Assembly (NCBI RefSeq): GCF_000161455.1
Contig: NZ_CM000745.1
Span: forward strand, 185,709 to 201,272
DNA from: Bacillus pseudomycoides DSM 12442
GTDB lineage: Bacteria; Bacillota; Bacilli; Bacillales; Bacillaceae_G
Reading direction: 5' to 3'
DNA: 15,564 nt
Shown here: one piece after another, positions 1 through 6,960 of the stretch
Position numbering within the stretch: the stretch's first letter is position 1
Layout of the letters: each line of letters starts with the position of its first letter
Program-made: the position numbers and the translations under genes
The notes under the pieces: generated by a model
The model's input: only the letters and a program-made list of their open reading frames with translations
What the model was told of the DNA's origin: nothing
Database searches by the model: none

Positions 1-11
1 TTTTATATCGT

Positions 12-88
<77 letters not shown>

Positions 89-90
89 AT

Positions 91-166
91 GGTCCCGTGG
101 TGTAGTGGTTAACATGCCTGCCTGTCACGCAGGAGATCGCCGGTTCGACCCCGGTCGGGACCGCCA
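91..166 (+). tRNA. tRNA-Asp (GTC anticodon)
   Basis: A 76-nt cloverleaf with encoded CCA. The acceptor stem pairs GGTCCCG with CGGGACC, the anticodon stem CCTGC/GCAGG encloses CTGTCAC (anticodon GTC), and the T arm has GGTTCGACCCC. It lies directly after the initiator tRNA and is the last gene before a terminator, so both are probably processed from one longer transcript that begins upstream of the window. Confidence 0.97.
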
Positions 167-183
167 TTTATACAAAGAAAAGA

Positions 184-211
184 ACGAAACAACTTGTTTC
201 GTATTTTTTTA
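184..211 (+). terminator. intrinsic terminator after the tRNAs
   Basis: Perfect 8-bp stem ACGAAACA/TGTTTCGT (184-191 with 195-202) around a 3-nt loop, followed by A and seven T. It lies 17 nt after the tRNA-Asp CCA end. Confidence 0.8.
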
Positions 212-250
212 TTTATTTTTAAGAAAACTTATAAAGACAGTCAATCTTAC

Positions 251-279
251 CCTTAGGACAACTCCTAAGGTCTTTTTTA
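251..279 (+). terminator. second intrinsic terminator downstream of tRNAs
   Basis: Perfect 8-bp stem CCTTAGGA/TCCTAAGG (251-258 with 263-270), 4-nt loop CAAC, then TC and six T. It backs up the terminator at 184-211 and insulates the next operon from the stable-RNA transcript. Confidence 0.8.
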
Positions 280-289
280 TATGTTCAAA

Positions 290-318
290 ATGAAACAAAG
301 TGAAAAAATCTGTATAAT
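290..318 (+). promoter_or_regulatory. candidate sigma-A promoter of the tsaE operon
   Basis: A consensus -10 TATAAT at 313-318, with a weaker -35 ATGAAA (4 of 6) at 290-295 and a 17-bp spacer. It sits between the second terminator and tsaE and would give a leader of about 30 nt. Confidence 0.6.
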
Positions 319-357
319 AAAGAGCAGAGAATATTGTGAGTAAGGTAGGTGAAACCT

Positions 358-831
358 TTGAATAAATATGAAATAACGACAACTTCTTCTGAAGAGACAC
401 AGAACTTATCAGAAAGGCTAGGACAACTTGTTAGGGAACAAGATGTACTTGTTTTAGAAGGCGATCTTGGTGCTGGCAAGACAACGTTTACGAAAGGTCT
501 TGCAAAAGGCCTTGGTGTGAAACGAGTTGTAAATAGTCCGACATTCAATATTATTAAAGAGTACAAAGGGAGATTACCGCTATATCATATGGACGTGTAT
601 CGTTTAGCGGAAAGTGAAGAAGATTTAGGGTTTGATGAGTATTTTTATGGTGAAGGTATAACAGTAGTAGAATGGGCTCATTTAATTGAATCTTTTCTGC
701 CAAATGAGAAATTAAAAATAAGCTTGTTCCATACAGGTGATGATACAAGAAAAATTGTGTTAGAGCCAAGTGGTGAACGCTATATTAGATTATGTGAGGA
801 GCTATTACAAGATGAAAGTACTAGCAATTGA
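358..831 (+). CDS. tsaE: tRNA t6A biosynthesis ATPase TsaE (YdiB)
   Basis: TsaE is the P-loop ATPase that works with TsaB and TsaD to transfer the threonylcarbamoyl group to A37 of ANN-decoding tRNAs (family knowledge). The product is 157 aa, normal for the family. Visible motifs are Walker A GDLGAGKTT near residue 35, NSPTF near 59, HMDVYR near 77 and the VVEW segment near 103. I chose TTG at 358: GGTG at 348-351 stands 6 nt before it, whereas the in-frame GTG at 349 overlaps that element and has only a badly spaced AAGG upstream. The 3' end overlaps tsaB by 20 bp, so the two are probably translationally coupled. It is the first gene of a four-gene operon. Confidence 0.95.
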   Translation: MNKYEITTTSSEETQNLSERLGQLVREQDVLVLEGDLGAGKTTFTKGLAKGLGVKRVVNSPTFNIIKEYKGRLPLYHMDVYRLAESEEDLGFDEYFYGEGITVVEWAHLIESFLPNEKLKISLFHTGDDTRKIVLEPSGERYIRLCEELLQDESTSN

Positions 832-1504
832 TACTTCAAATTATGTAATGGGGATTTCTCTTATTGATGGAAATACTGTTGTCGGAGAAATCATTACGAA
901 TTTAACCAAAAATCATTCTGTACGCCTTATGCCGGCTGTAGAACAACTTCTGAAGGAATGTAATATAAAGCCGAAAGAGCTAGACAAAATCATCGTAGCG
1001 GCTGGTCCTGGATCTTATACAGGAGTTCGAATTGGTGTGACTGTTGCAAAAACATTAGCTTGGTCGTTGCAAATACCGATTGTCGGTGTGTCTAGCTTAG
1101 AAGTAGTGGCTGCGAATGGAGCGAATTTCCAAGGGGTTATTTGTCCATTGTTTGATGGACGTCGCGGACAAATTTATACGGGCTTGTATACATATAAAGA
1201 AGAGCAGTTATCTTCTGTAGAAGAGGATCGAATTATTCTTATTATTGATTGGTTACAGATGTTAAAAGATAAGGGGCAACCTGTTTTATTTATCGGCAAT
1301 GATGTAGAACAACATAAAGAAACGATTGTAGAATATTTAGGAGATCGAGCTGTGTTTGCTTCTTTTACAAAGAACAACCCAAGACCAAGTGAGCTAGCAT
1401 TTTTAGGATTACAAAAAGAGGAGCAAAGTGTGCATACATTTGTTCCGAGCTACCTCCGTTTAGCAGAAGCAGAAGCAAAATGGCTAGAAAGTCAAAAAAA
1501 ATAG
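812..1504 (+). CDS. tsaB: t6A biosynthesis protein TsaB (YdiC)
   Basis: TsaB is the inactive paralogue of TsaD that dimerises with it in the TsaB-TsaD-TsaE complex making tRNA t6A37 (family knowledge). The product is 230 aa with the ASKHA-fold start MKVLAIDTSN and the hallmark GPGSYTGVRIG near residues 65-75. The C-terminal half is shorter and less conserved than in TsaD and lacks TsaD's HxxxH metal motif, as expected. I chose ATG 812 because GAGGAG lies 10 nt upstream and the protein then begins at the first beta strand; a longer reading frame from 770 would add 14 residues lying within tsaE. It overlaps tsaE by 20 bp and is followed 11 nt later by rimI. Confidence 0.95.
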   Translation: MKVLAIDTSNYVMGISLIDGNTVVGEIITNLTKNHSVRLMPAVEQLLKECNIKPKELDKIIVAAGPGSYTGVRIGVTVAKTLAWSLQIPIVGVSSLEVVAANGANFQGVICPLFDGRRGQIYTGLYTYKEEQLSSVEEDRIILIIDWLQMLKDKGQPVLFIGNDVEQHKETIVEYLGDRAVFASFTKNNPRPSELAFLGLQKEEQSVHTFVPSYLRLAEAEAKWLESQKK

Positions 1505-1515
1505 GGGTTATCAAA

Positions 1516-1959
1516 ATGGATATTACATTTAGAAAGATGACGACTGATGATATTGCTCAAATTGTAGTAATTGAAGAAGCGTCATTCCCAACTCCTTGGA
1601 CTGCTGATGCATTTTATCGTGAATTGACGATGAATGAATATGCACATTATGTCGTAATTGAAAAAGATGGTGTGGTAATTGGATACTGTGGATTGTGGAT
1701 TATTATTGATGAATCACATATTACGAACATAGCCATTTTGCCAGAATATCGCGGTCAAAAACTTGGAGATGCTTTGCTGAAAGAAGTAATGGATCAGGCA
1801 AAAGAAATGGGAGCAAAAACGATGACACTTGAAGTACGAGTGTCAAATGAAGTAGCGAAGCAGTTATACCGAAAGTATGGATTCCAAAATGGTGGGATTC
1901 GTAAACGATACTATACAGACAATTATGAAGATGGTCTTGTAATGTGGGTGAATATATAA
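1516..1959 (+). CDS. rimI: ribosomal-protein-alanine N-acetyltransferase RimI-like (YdiD)
   Basis: A 147-aa GNAT-fold acetyltransferase. In enterobacteria RimI acetylates the N-terminal alanine of ribosomal protein S18; the Bacillus substrate is inferred from homology only. The acetyl-CoA loop is visible as RGQKLGDALL near residues 79-88 after the beta strand ITNIAILPEY, followed by the C-terminal VSNEVAKQLYRKYGF segment that is typical of the family. The start ATG 1516 follows an AGGGG element at the end of tsaB. Its stop TAA shares one base with the tsaD start (TAATG), so the two are probably coupled. Placement between t6A genes is usual in Bacillus. Confidence 0.92.
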   Translation: MDITFRKMTTDDIAQIVVIEEASFPTPWTADAFYRELTMNEYAHYVVIEKDGVVIGYCGLWIIIDESHITNIAILPEYRGQKLGDALLKEVMDQAKEMGAKTMTLEVRVSNEVAKQLYRKYGFQNGGIRKRYYTDNYEDGLVMWVNI

Positions 1960-2975
1960 TGGAAAAAAATACGATTATACTTGGTATTGAAACGAGCTGT
2001 GATGAAACGGCTGTAGCGGTTGTTAAAAATGGAACAGAAATAGTGGCAAATATTGTTGCTTCACAGATTGAGAGCCATAAGCGTTTTGGCGGAGTTGTGC
2101 CGGAAATTGCATCTCGTCATCATGTAGAACAAATTACAGTTGTATTAGAAGAAGCATTAAAGGAAGCGAACATTACATTTGAAGATATTGATGCAATTGC
2201 TGTGACGGAAGGGCCAGGTTTAGTAGGGGCACTTTTAATTGGTGTAAATGCAGCTAAAGCAGTTGCCTTTGCTCATAATATTCCTCTTGTTGGTGTTCAT
2301 CATATTGCTGGGCATATTTACGCGAATCGCTTAGTAAAAGAACTACAATTCCCTTTGTTGTCACTTGTTGTGTCTGGCGGGCATACAGAGCTTGTTTATA
2401 TGAAAGAGCATGGTTCGTTTGAAGTAATTGGCGAAACGAGAGATGATGCGGCAGGAGAAGCATATGATAAAGTTGCACGTACACTATCTATGCCATATCC
2501 AGGTGGTCCTCATATTGACCGTCTTGCTCATGAAGGACAACCAACGATTGATTTACCACGTGCATGGTTAGAACCAGATTCGTATGATTTTAGCTTTAGT
2601 GGACTGAAATCAGCAGTTATCAACACTGTGCATAACGCAAAACAACGTGGAGAAGAAATCGCACCAGAAGATTTAGCAGCTAGCTTCCAAGCGAGTGTAA
2701 TAGATGTACTAGTAACAAAAGCAGCACGTGCTGCAGAAGCGTATGATGTAAAACAGGTGCTTCTCGCTGGTGGCGTTGCAGCGAATAAAGGACTTCGTGC
2801 ACGTTTAGAGGAAGAGTTTGCAAAAAAAGAAGAAATCGAGCTCATTATTCCACCGTTATCTTTATGCACAGATAATGCAGCAATGATTGCAGCAGCAGGA
2901 ACTATTGCATATGAGCAAGGAAAACGTGCAACATTGGCTTTAAATGCAAATCCAGGATTAGATATTGAAGCATAG
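1959..2975 (+). CDS. tsaD: tRNA N6-adenosine threonylcarbamoyltransferase TsaD (Gcp/YdiE)
   Basis: TsaD is the catalytic subunit that transfers threonylcarbamoyl from TC-AMP to A37 of tRNA. Older names (Gcp, O-sialoglycoprotein endopeptidase) are misnomers. The product is 338 aa, typical for the family. Visible motifs are GIETSCDETA at residues 9-18, the metal ligands in HIAGH (His115 and His119), SGGHTEL near 139, DDAAGEAYDK near 162, FSGLKSAV near 213, GGVAANKGLR near 271, and Asp305 in CTDNAAM, the third metal ligand. The ATG at 1959 overlaps the rimI stop by one base, with GGGTG nine nt upstream. It is the last gene of the operon and is followed at once by a DnaA-box-rich spacer with a terminator. 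Confidence 0.97.
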   Translation: MEKNTIILGIETSCDETAVAVVKNGTEIVANIVASQIESHKRFGGVVPEIASRHHVEQITVVLEEALKEANITFEDIDAIAVTEGPGLVGALLIGVNAAKAVAFAHNIPLVGVHHIAGHIYANRLVKELQFPLLSLVVSGGHTELVYMKEHGSFEVIGETRDDAAGEAYDKVARTLSMPYPGGPHIDRLAHEGQPTIDLPRAWLEPDSYDFSFSGLKSAVINTVHNAKQRGEEIAPEDLAASFQASVIDVLVTKAARAAEAYDVKQVLLAGGVAANKGLRARLEEEFAKKEEIELIIPPLSLCTDNAAMIAAAGTIAYEQGKRATLALNANPGLDIEA

Positions 2976-3149
2976 TTATACACATAATTAACCACAACTT
3001 GTGGATAAAACCCATATTATCTGTTGATAATATGGGTTTTATTGTGAATATTAAATGTGCATAATTTTTTTGTGATTTGTGGATAATGTGGAAAAGTTAT
3101 TTTTGTGTTTATATGATAAAGGTGGATATGTGCATAAGGTTGTGGATAA
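2976..3149. other. DnaA-box cluster
   Basis: Three perfect DnaA boxes (TTATCCACA, read on the minus strand) lie at 3000-3008, 3078-3086 and 3141-3149. Six more sites differ by one base: 2976-2984 (TTATACACA) and 2988-2996 (TTAACCACA) on plus, and on minus 3022-3030, 3056-3064, 3087-3095 and 3129-3137. Random sequence of equal composition would give about 0.001 perfect boxes in this length on both strands. I recall that B. subtilis has a DnaA-box cluster near gcp (tsaD), one of several outside oriC that titrate DnaA; this looks like its counterpart. Confidence 0.75.
3007..3044 (+). terminator. tsaD operon terminator
   Basis: A perfect 15-bp inverted repeat, 3007-3021 with 3026-3040, around a TGTT loop. 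The stem begins AAAACCC and ends GGGTTTT, so the T run is inside the 3' arm. It lies 31 nt after the tsaD stop. The loop region also forms a one-mismatch DnaA box and the left edge abuts a perfect one. Confidence 0.8.
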
Positions 3150-3190
3150 CACTATTGAGGTCAGACCTTCGACCATAATCTTTTGTATTG

Positions 3191-3237
3191 AAAAATAAAC
3201 AAGGTAGTTGAATGGCTTTCAACTACCTTGTTTTTAT
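3191..3237. terminator. bidirectional terminator between tsaD and the ABC-F gene
   Basis: A perfect 16-bp stem (3197-3212 with 3218-3233) and a 5-nt loop TGGCT. Downstream on plus is a T run. On minus the flanking A run at 3191-3199 becomes the T tract. The minus-strand ABC-F gene ends 23 nt away at 3256, so it chiefly serves that gene. Confidence 0.88.
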
Positions 3238-3255
3238 CATATAAATATATAAGGG

Positions 3256-5181
3256 TTATACGTGTAACTCTTCCCATTCCGCCATAAACTGCTCTAATTT
3301 TTCTTGTTTTGTTTGCTTTGCTGTTGTAATCTCACTAGCTCGTTCGTAGTCAGCATATACTTCAGGTAGACAAAGCTCCTCTTCTAATTGTTCAATTTCT
3401 TCTTCTAAATTTGCAATGTTTTGTTCAATTTCTTCAATCTTTCGGATGCGTTGGCGTTCTGACTTCTTACGTTCTTTTTCTTCAAGGTAATTTAATTTTT
3501 CTTGAGCGATAGTTTTTTGGACTGTTGCATCCTCTTCTTGTTGTTCAAATTCCGCACGTTCAATCATTTCATTTTTCTTTTCAATATAGTAGTCATAGTC
3601 ACCTAAATATTCTTGTGCACCACCTGTTGATAACTCAACAACTGTAGTTGTGACACGGTTAATGAAATAGCGATCATGGGAAACGAATAAAAGAGTCCCA
3701 GGATAATCAATTAAGGCATTTTCTAAAATCTCTTTACTATTTAAATCGAGATGGTTTGTTGGCTCATCGAGAATCAGTAAATTAGATTTTTGCATCATCA
3801 ATTTTGCTAGAGCTAATCGTGCTTTTTGACCACCACTTAAGGAAGATACTGGCTTTAATACATCGTCCCCTGTGAATAAAAAGTTACCGAGTATCGTGCG
3901 AATTTCTTTTTCTGGCTCTAGCGGATAATCATCCCATAGTTCGTTTAAAACACGCTTAGATGATGTTAAGTTTGCCTGTTCTTGATCATAATATCCAATA
4001 GATACATTTGAACCGAAAGAAACTTCACCGCCTAACGTCTTTAATTTATTCACAATTGATTTTAATAATGTAGATTTCCCAATACCATTTGGACCAACTA
4101 GTGCGACACTATCACCGCGGGTTAAGCGCATATTTACATGTTCAATAATCGGTTCTTTGTCATATCCAATTGAAACATCCTTTATTTGTAATACATCGTT
4201 TCCGCTTTGTTTTTCGATATCAAAGTGGAAGGATGCTGATTTAGAATCACCTAATGGTCTAGTTAGTAATTCCATTCTGTCTAACTGCTTCCGACGACTT
4301 TGTGCACGCTTTGTTGTAGATGCACGGGCAATGTTCTTTTGGACAAAGTCTTCTAGTTTAGCAATTTCCTCTTGTTGTTTCTCATAACGCTTCATTTCCT
4401 GCTCATGTAGTGCAGCTTTTAAATCTAAATATTTACTGTAGTTACCAACATATCGTCTGCTTTCTTTATTAGAAATTTCATATACTTGTGTAACAAGCTT
4501 GTCTAAAAAGTAGCGATCGTGGGAAACGATTAAAATAGCTCCAGGATAGCCTTGTAAGTATTGTTCAAGCCATGTTAATGTATCGATATCTAAATGGTTT
4601 GTTGGTTCGTCCAAGATGAGTAAGTCTGGTTTTGTTAGCAGTAGTTTCCCAAGAGCAAGTCTTGTTTTCTGTCCACCACTTAACGTAGAAATCGTTGTTT
4701 GGTGTGTTTCAACCGGAAAACCAAGTCCACTTAAAATGGAGCGAATATCAGCTTCATATTGATAACCACCTTGATCCTTGTAGTCTAACTGTAATTGATC
4801 ATAATCAGCGAGTAATTTTTCGTACGTAGCAGCATTTGAAAAGTTCTCTTCCTTACCCATGTCTAGCTCTAACCTTCGAAGCTTCTTTTCCATTTGCTGC
4901 AGATGAGTAAAGACAGTAAGCATTTCATCCCAAATTGTTAAAGAAGTTTCTAAACCAGTATTTTGGGCCAAGTATCCAATTGAAACATCTTTTGGTTTTA
5001 TAATTTCTCCACCATCGTGAGATAATTCACCGGCAATTATTTTTAATAATGTAGATTTTCCAGCACCATTTCGACCAACTAGTGCAATGCGATCTTTTGT
5101 TTGAACTTCCAATTTAATGTTTGCAAGAATTGTTTCAGCACCGTATAATTTTGAAAGCCCATTCACTTGTAATAAAATCAA
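3256..5181 (-). CDS. ydiF: ABC-F family ATPase (YdiF-like)
   Basis: A 641-aa soluble protein with two ABC nucleotide-binding domains and no membrane segments, the ABC-F arrangement. Domain 1 has Walker A GRNGAGKS (36-43), signature LSGGQ (167-171), Walker B with DEPTNHLD (191-198) and the SHDR switch. Domain 2 has GPNGIGKS (363-370), LSGGQ (448-452) and DEPTNHLD (472-479). Between them is a charged linker (about 231-330) that in ABC-F proteins reaches the ribosomal P-site tRNA. The C-terminus (about 535-640) is a strongly charged Glu/Lys/Gln coiled coil. Relatives act on ribosomes; a specific role here is unknown. The start TTG 5181 has GAGGTG 6 nt upstream; a longer frame beginning at 5376 would overlap rex and has no such support. 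Confidence 0.92.
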   Translation of the reverse strand: MILLQVNGLSKLYGAETILANIKLEVQTKDRIALVGRNGAGKSTLLKIIAGELSHDGGEIIKPKDVSIGYLAQNTGLETSLTIWDEMLTVFTHLQQMEKKLRRLELDMGKEENFSNAATYEKLLADYDQLQLDYKDQGGYQYEADIRSILSGLGFPVETHQTTISTLSGGQKTRLALGKLLLTKPDLLILDEPTNHLDIDTLTWLEQYLQGYPGAILIVSHDRYFLDKLVTQVYEISNKESRRYVGNYSKYLDLKAALHEQEMKRYEKQQEEIAKLEDFVQKNIARASTTKRAQSRRKQLDRMELLTRPLGDSKSASFHFDIEKQSGNDVLQIKDVSIGYDKEPIIEHVNMRLTRGDSVALVGPNGIGKSTLLKSIVNKLKTLGGEVSFGSNVSIGYYDQEQANLTSSKRVLNELWDDYPLEPEKEIRTILGNFLFTGDDVLKPVSSLSGGQKARLALAKLMMQKSNLLILDEPTNHLDLNSKEILENALIDYPGTLLFVSHDRYFINRVTTTVVELSTGGAQEYLGDYDYYIEKKNEMIERAEFEQQEEDATVQKTIAQEKLNYLEEKERKKSERQRIRKIEEIEQNIANLEEEIEQLEEELCLPEVYADYERASEITTAKQTKQEKLEQFMAEWEELHV

Positions 5182-5209
5182 TGTTTTCACCTCAAATAAT
5201 TTCTTAACT

Positions 5210-5238
5210 TTGCCATGTTTATATTTCTCAATCATACT
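5210..5238 (+). promoter_or_regulatory. possible rex promoter
   Basis: TTGCCA (5210-5215; 5 of 6) and CATACT (5233-5238; 4 of 6) with a 17-bp spacer. This would give a leader of about 120 nt and would lie inside the ydiF leader on the other strand. The -10 is poor, so this is only a candidate. Confidence 0.3.
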
Positions 5239-5262
5239 AAAAATAGTGTATAGTTTAAAATA

Positions 5263-5281
5263 AGAGAGAAGTCTTCTCTCT
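5263..5281. repeat. 19-bp palindrome in the ydiF/rex divergent region
   Basis: Inverted repeat AGAGAGAAG-T-CTTCTCTCT, perfect 9-bp arms with a single central base. It touches the minus-strand -10 hexamer and lies upstream of rex. It could be an operator or the first hairpin of the ydiF leader. It does not resemble the Rex consensus (TTGTGA-N6-TCACAA). Confidence 0.5.
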
Positions 5282-5309
5282 ATTATACAAGGAAAGTCAT
5301 AAGTGCTAA
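5282..5309 (-). promoter_or_regulatory. candidate promoter of the ABC-F gene
   Basis: On the minus strand, a consensus -10 TATAAT at 5287-5282 with -35 TTAGCA (4 of 6) at 5309-5304, spacer 16 bp. It gives a leader of roughly 95 nt before the TTG start. A 19-bp palindrome (5263-5281) abuts the -10 and would cover the transcription start. Confidence 0.55.
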
Positions 5310-5364
5310 ACTTCTGTATTTGTTTTAAATCTGTGAACAAAGATAGGAAGAGAGGAGAGGTTAT

Positions 5365-5994
5365 ATGGATCAACAAAAGATTCCACAGGCCACTGCCAAA
5401 CGATTGCCTCTATACTATCGATTTATCCAAAACTTATCTCTTTCTGGTAAGCAGCGTGTTTCATCGGCTGAATTGAGTGAAGCTGTAAAGGTAGATTCAG
5501 CAACAATTCGGAGAGATTTTTCATATTTTGGAGCGTTAGGGAAAAAGGGATATGGATATAATGTGAATTATTTACTATCATTCTTCCGAGAAACGCTTGA
5601 TCAAGATGATATAACACGTGTAGCACTTATTGGAGTGGGTAATTTAGGGACCGCTTTCTTACATTACAATTTCACCAAAAATAATAATACAAAGATTGAA
5701 ATGGCATTTGATGTCAATGAGGAGAAAGTTGGAAAAGAAATCGGAGGAATTCCTGTATATCATTTAGATGAATTAGAAGAGCGTTTAACAAATGATATAC
5801 AAGTGGCAATATTAACAGTACCTGCTACTGTTGCACAGGCTGTAGCAGATCGATTGGCCGAAACAAATATACACGGAATTTTAAATTTTACACCAGCACG
5901 ATTAAATGTTTCAGAAAATATAAGAATTCACCATATTGATTTAGCTGTAGAATTACAAACACTCGTTTATTTTTTGAAAAATTATCCACAATAA
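5365..5994 (+). CDS. rex: redox-sensing transcriptional repressor Rex
   Basis: Rex represses fermentation and anaerobic respiration genes when NAD+ dominates and releases DNA on binding NADH (family knowledge). The product is 209 aa, close to the B. subtilis protein. An N-terminal winged helix (about 1-80) includes the recognition segment VDSATIRRDFSYFG; the Rossmann NADH domain follows with GVGNLG at 90-95 and the acidic strand end AFDVNEEKVG. A C-terminal helix ending YFLKNYPQ swaps between subunits in known structures. ATG 5365 has a strong GAGGAGAGG just upstream. Its stop codon is inside the terminator stem. No Rex operator was seen upstream, so autoregulation is not evident. Confidence 0.96.
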   Translation: MDQQKIPQATAKRLPLYYRFIQNLSLSGKQRVSSAELSEAVKVDSATIRRDFSYFGALGKKGYGYNVNYLLSFFRETLDQDDITRVALIGVGNLGTAFLHYNFTKNNNTKIEMAFDVNEEKVGKEIGGIPVYHLDELEERLTNDIQVAILTVPATVAQAVADRLAETNIHGILNFTPARLNVSENIRIHHIDLAVELQTLVYFLKNYPQ

Positions 5995-6024
5995 AACGCA
6001 GAGGAAATCCCTCTGCGTTTTATT
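5993..6024. terminator. shared bidirectional terminator between rex and ydiK
   Basis: A perfect 12-bp stem AAAACGCAGAGG/CCTCTGCGTTTT (5993-6004 with 6010-6021) with a 5-nt loop. It ends in a T run on plus, and on minus the stem ends in TTTT and continues ATTGTGG. It overlaps the stop codon of rex (5992-5994) and the minus-strand stop of ydiK (6020-6022), so one hairpin closes both genes. Confidence 0.88.
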
Positions 6025-6214
6025 GTTGCTTTTTCTTTGTAAATTTGACTAAGATAAGTCGAAGTGCCAAATTAAAATCAATTGTTGCCATAGCAGCAAA
6101 CAGCAGTGTCCCAAAGTTCCAAATTGTATCTGTAACGTTCGTAATTGCGAAACGTGTAAAGACACAACCAAGAAGGAAATACAGTGCTGCCATGAACAAT
6201 GGTGAGTTCCTCAT
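6020..6214 (-). CDS. ydiK: small two-helix membrane protein, YdiK-like (DUF4305)
   Basis: A 64-aa hydrophobic protein with two predicted membrane segments (about residues 5-22 and 32-54) and a basic tail KFTKKKQQ. Length, two-helix layout and position beside the CPBP protease gene match Bacillus YdiK; its function is unknown. ATG 6214 is preceded by GGAGGA 8 nt upstream, which overlaps the end of the ydiL gene. Only 2 nt separate the ydiL stop and this start, so it is the second gene of a minus-strand pair. In B. subtilis the tatAy-tatCy genes sit between rex and ydiK; here they are absent. Confidence 0.85.
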   Translation of the reverse strand: MRNSPLFMAALYFLLGCVFTRFAITNVTDTIWNFGTLLFAAMATIDFNLALRLILVKFTKKKQQ

Positions 6215-6216
6215 AT

Positions 6217-6960
6217 TTAAAATCCTCCGATAAATCCTTGCATTTTTTCTGCTTCTTTAATCATTTCTTGTATTTGTTCGTTACTTACCAGTACTTGGGC
6301 TATTGCAACTAATGTATTCATCGCAACATGTGCCATAATAGGAACGATAATTCGCTTTGTTTTTACATATAAAAAGGCGAATACAAGCCCCATGGAAGTG
6401 TATACCAATAAGTGTGTAAAATCAAAGTGAATTGCTGCAAATACAAGTGAGCTAATAATAGCAGCGATAAAGAAGTTGAATTTCTTATACAATGTACCAA
6501 ATAAAATTTTTCTAAAGACAATTTCCTCTAAAATAGGCCCTATTATTGATATAACAATAAGGAACCATGGGGTGGTCCGTGCTATTTCCATCAAGCGAGC
6601 TGTGTTCTCAGATCCAGGTTTAATGCCCAATAAACGCATTTCGATTGTGCCTGCAATTGTTTGAGAAAAGAAAGCTAAAAAGAAACCGATAAAGATCCAA
6701 CCGATTGTGGCAGGAATACTGGCGCGTTTTGTATCGAAACGACTTTCACGAATATCTGTTCGAAGTAGTAAAAGTACAATACATAATGCAATGAAAAAGC
6801 TAATAATTGCCCAGTGACCAGTCAGTAGCTGCATTTTTTCTTCTCTGGTGAACCCCCTATTATCATATAGTCCGGTTTTCAAAAGAAGCGGTAATCCAAC
6901 AATACCTGATAATTGCATAAGAATGTATGTAACTATAATCCACCAATATTGTTTTTTCAA
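6217..6960 (-). CDS. ydiL: CPBP family intramembrane metalloprotease (YdiL-like)
   Basis: A 247-aa multipass membrane protein of the CPBP (CAAX protease and bacteriocin-processing, Abi) family. The three conserved motifs are present: EExxxR as EEIVFR (Glu145, Glu146, Arg150), FxxxH as FAAIH (His178) and HxxxN as HVAMN (His211, Asn215), so the glutamyl-type active site looks intact. About six to seven hydrophobic segments are visible. Substrate is unknown. The start is TTG at 6960 (MKKQYWWIIV) with AAAGGATGG upstream at a slightly long spacing of 9 nt; there is no upstream ATG in a good context. It forms a two-gene unit with ydiK, 2 nt downstream. Confidence 0.92.
   Translation of the reverse strand: MKKQYWWIIVTYILMQLSGIVGLPLLLKTGLYDNRGFTREEKMQLLTGHWAIISFFIALCIVLLLLRTDIRESRFDTKRASIPATIGWIFIGFFLAFFSQTIAGTIEMRLLGIKPGSENTARLMEIARTTPWFLIVISIIGPILEEIVFRKILFGTLYKKFNFFIAAIISSLVFAAIHFDFTHLLVYTSMGLVFAFLYVKTKRIIVPIMAHVAMNTLVAIAQVLVSNEQIQEMIKEAEKMQGFIGGF

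Noticed and set aside
105..293. 62-codon plus-strand frame starting inside tRNA-Asp
   Set aside because: Covers the tRNA and two terminators; not a protein gene.
2528..2995. Minus-strand 155-codon frame opposite tsaD
   Set aside because: Runs entirely across the conserved tsaD 3' half; Ser/Ala-rich composition is that of a shadow frame.
3041..3064. Rex-like site TTGTGAATATT in the tsaD-ydiF spacer
   Set aside because: Second half does not match TTCACAA; the elements fit DnaA-box variants better and no promoter is adjacent.
5320..5364. Rex self-operator upstream of rex
   Set aside because: Only a lone TGTGA half-site (near 5332); no inverted TCACA partner at the right distance.
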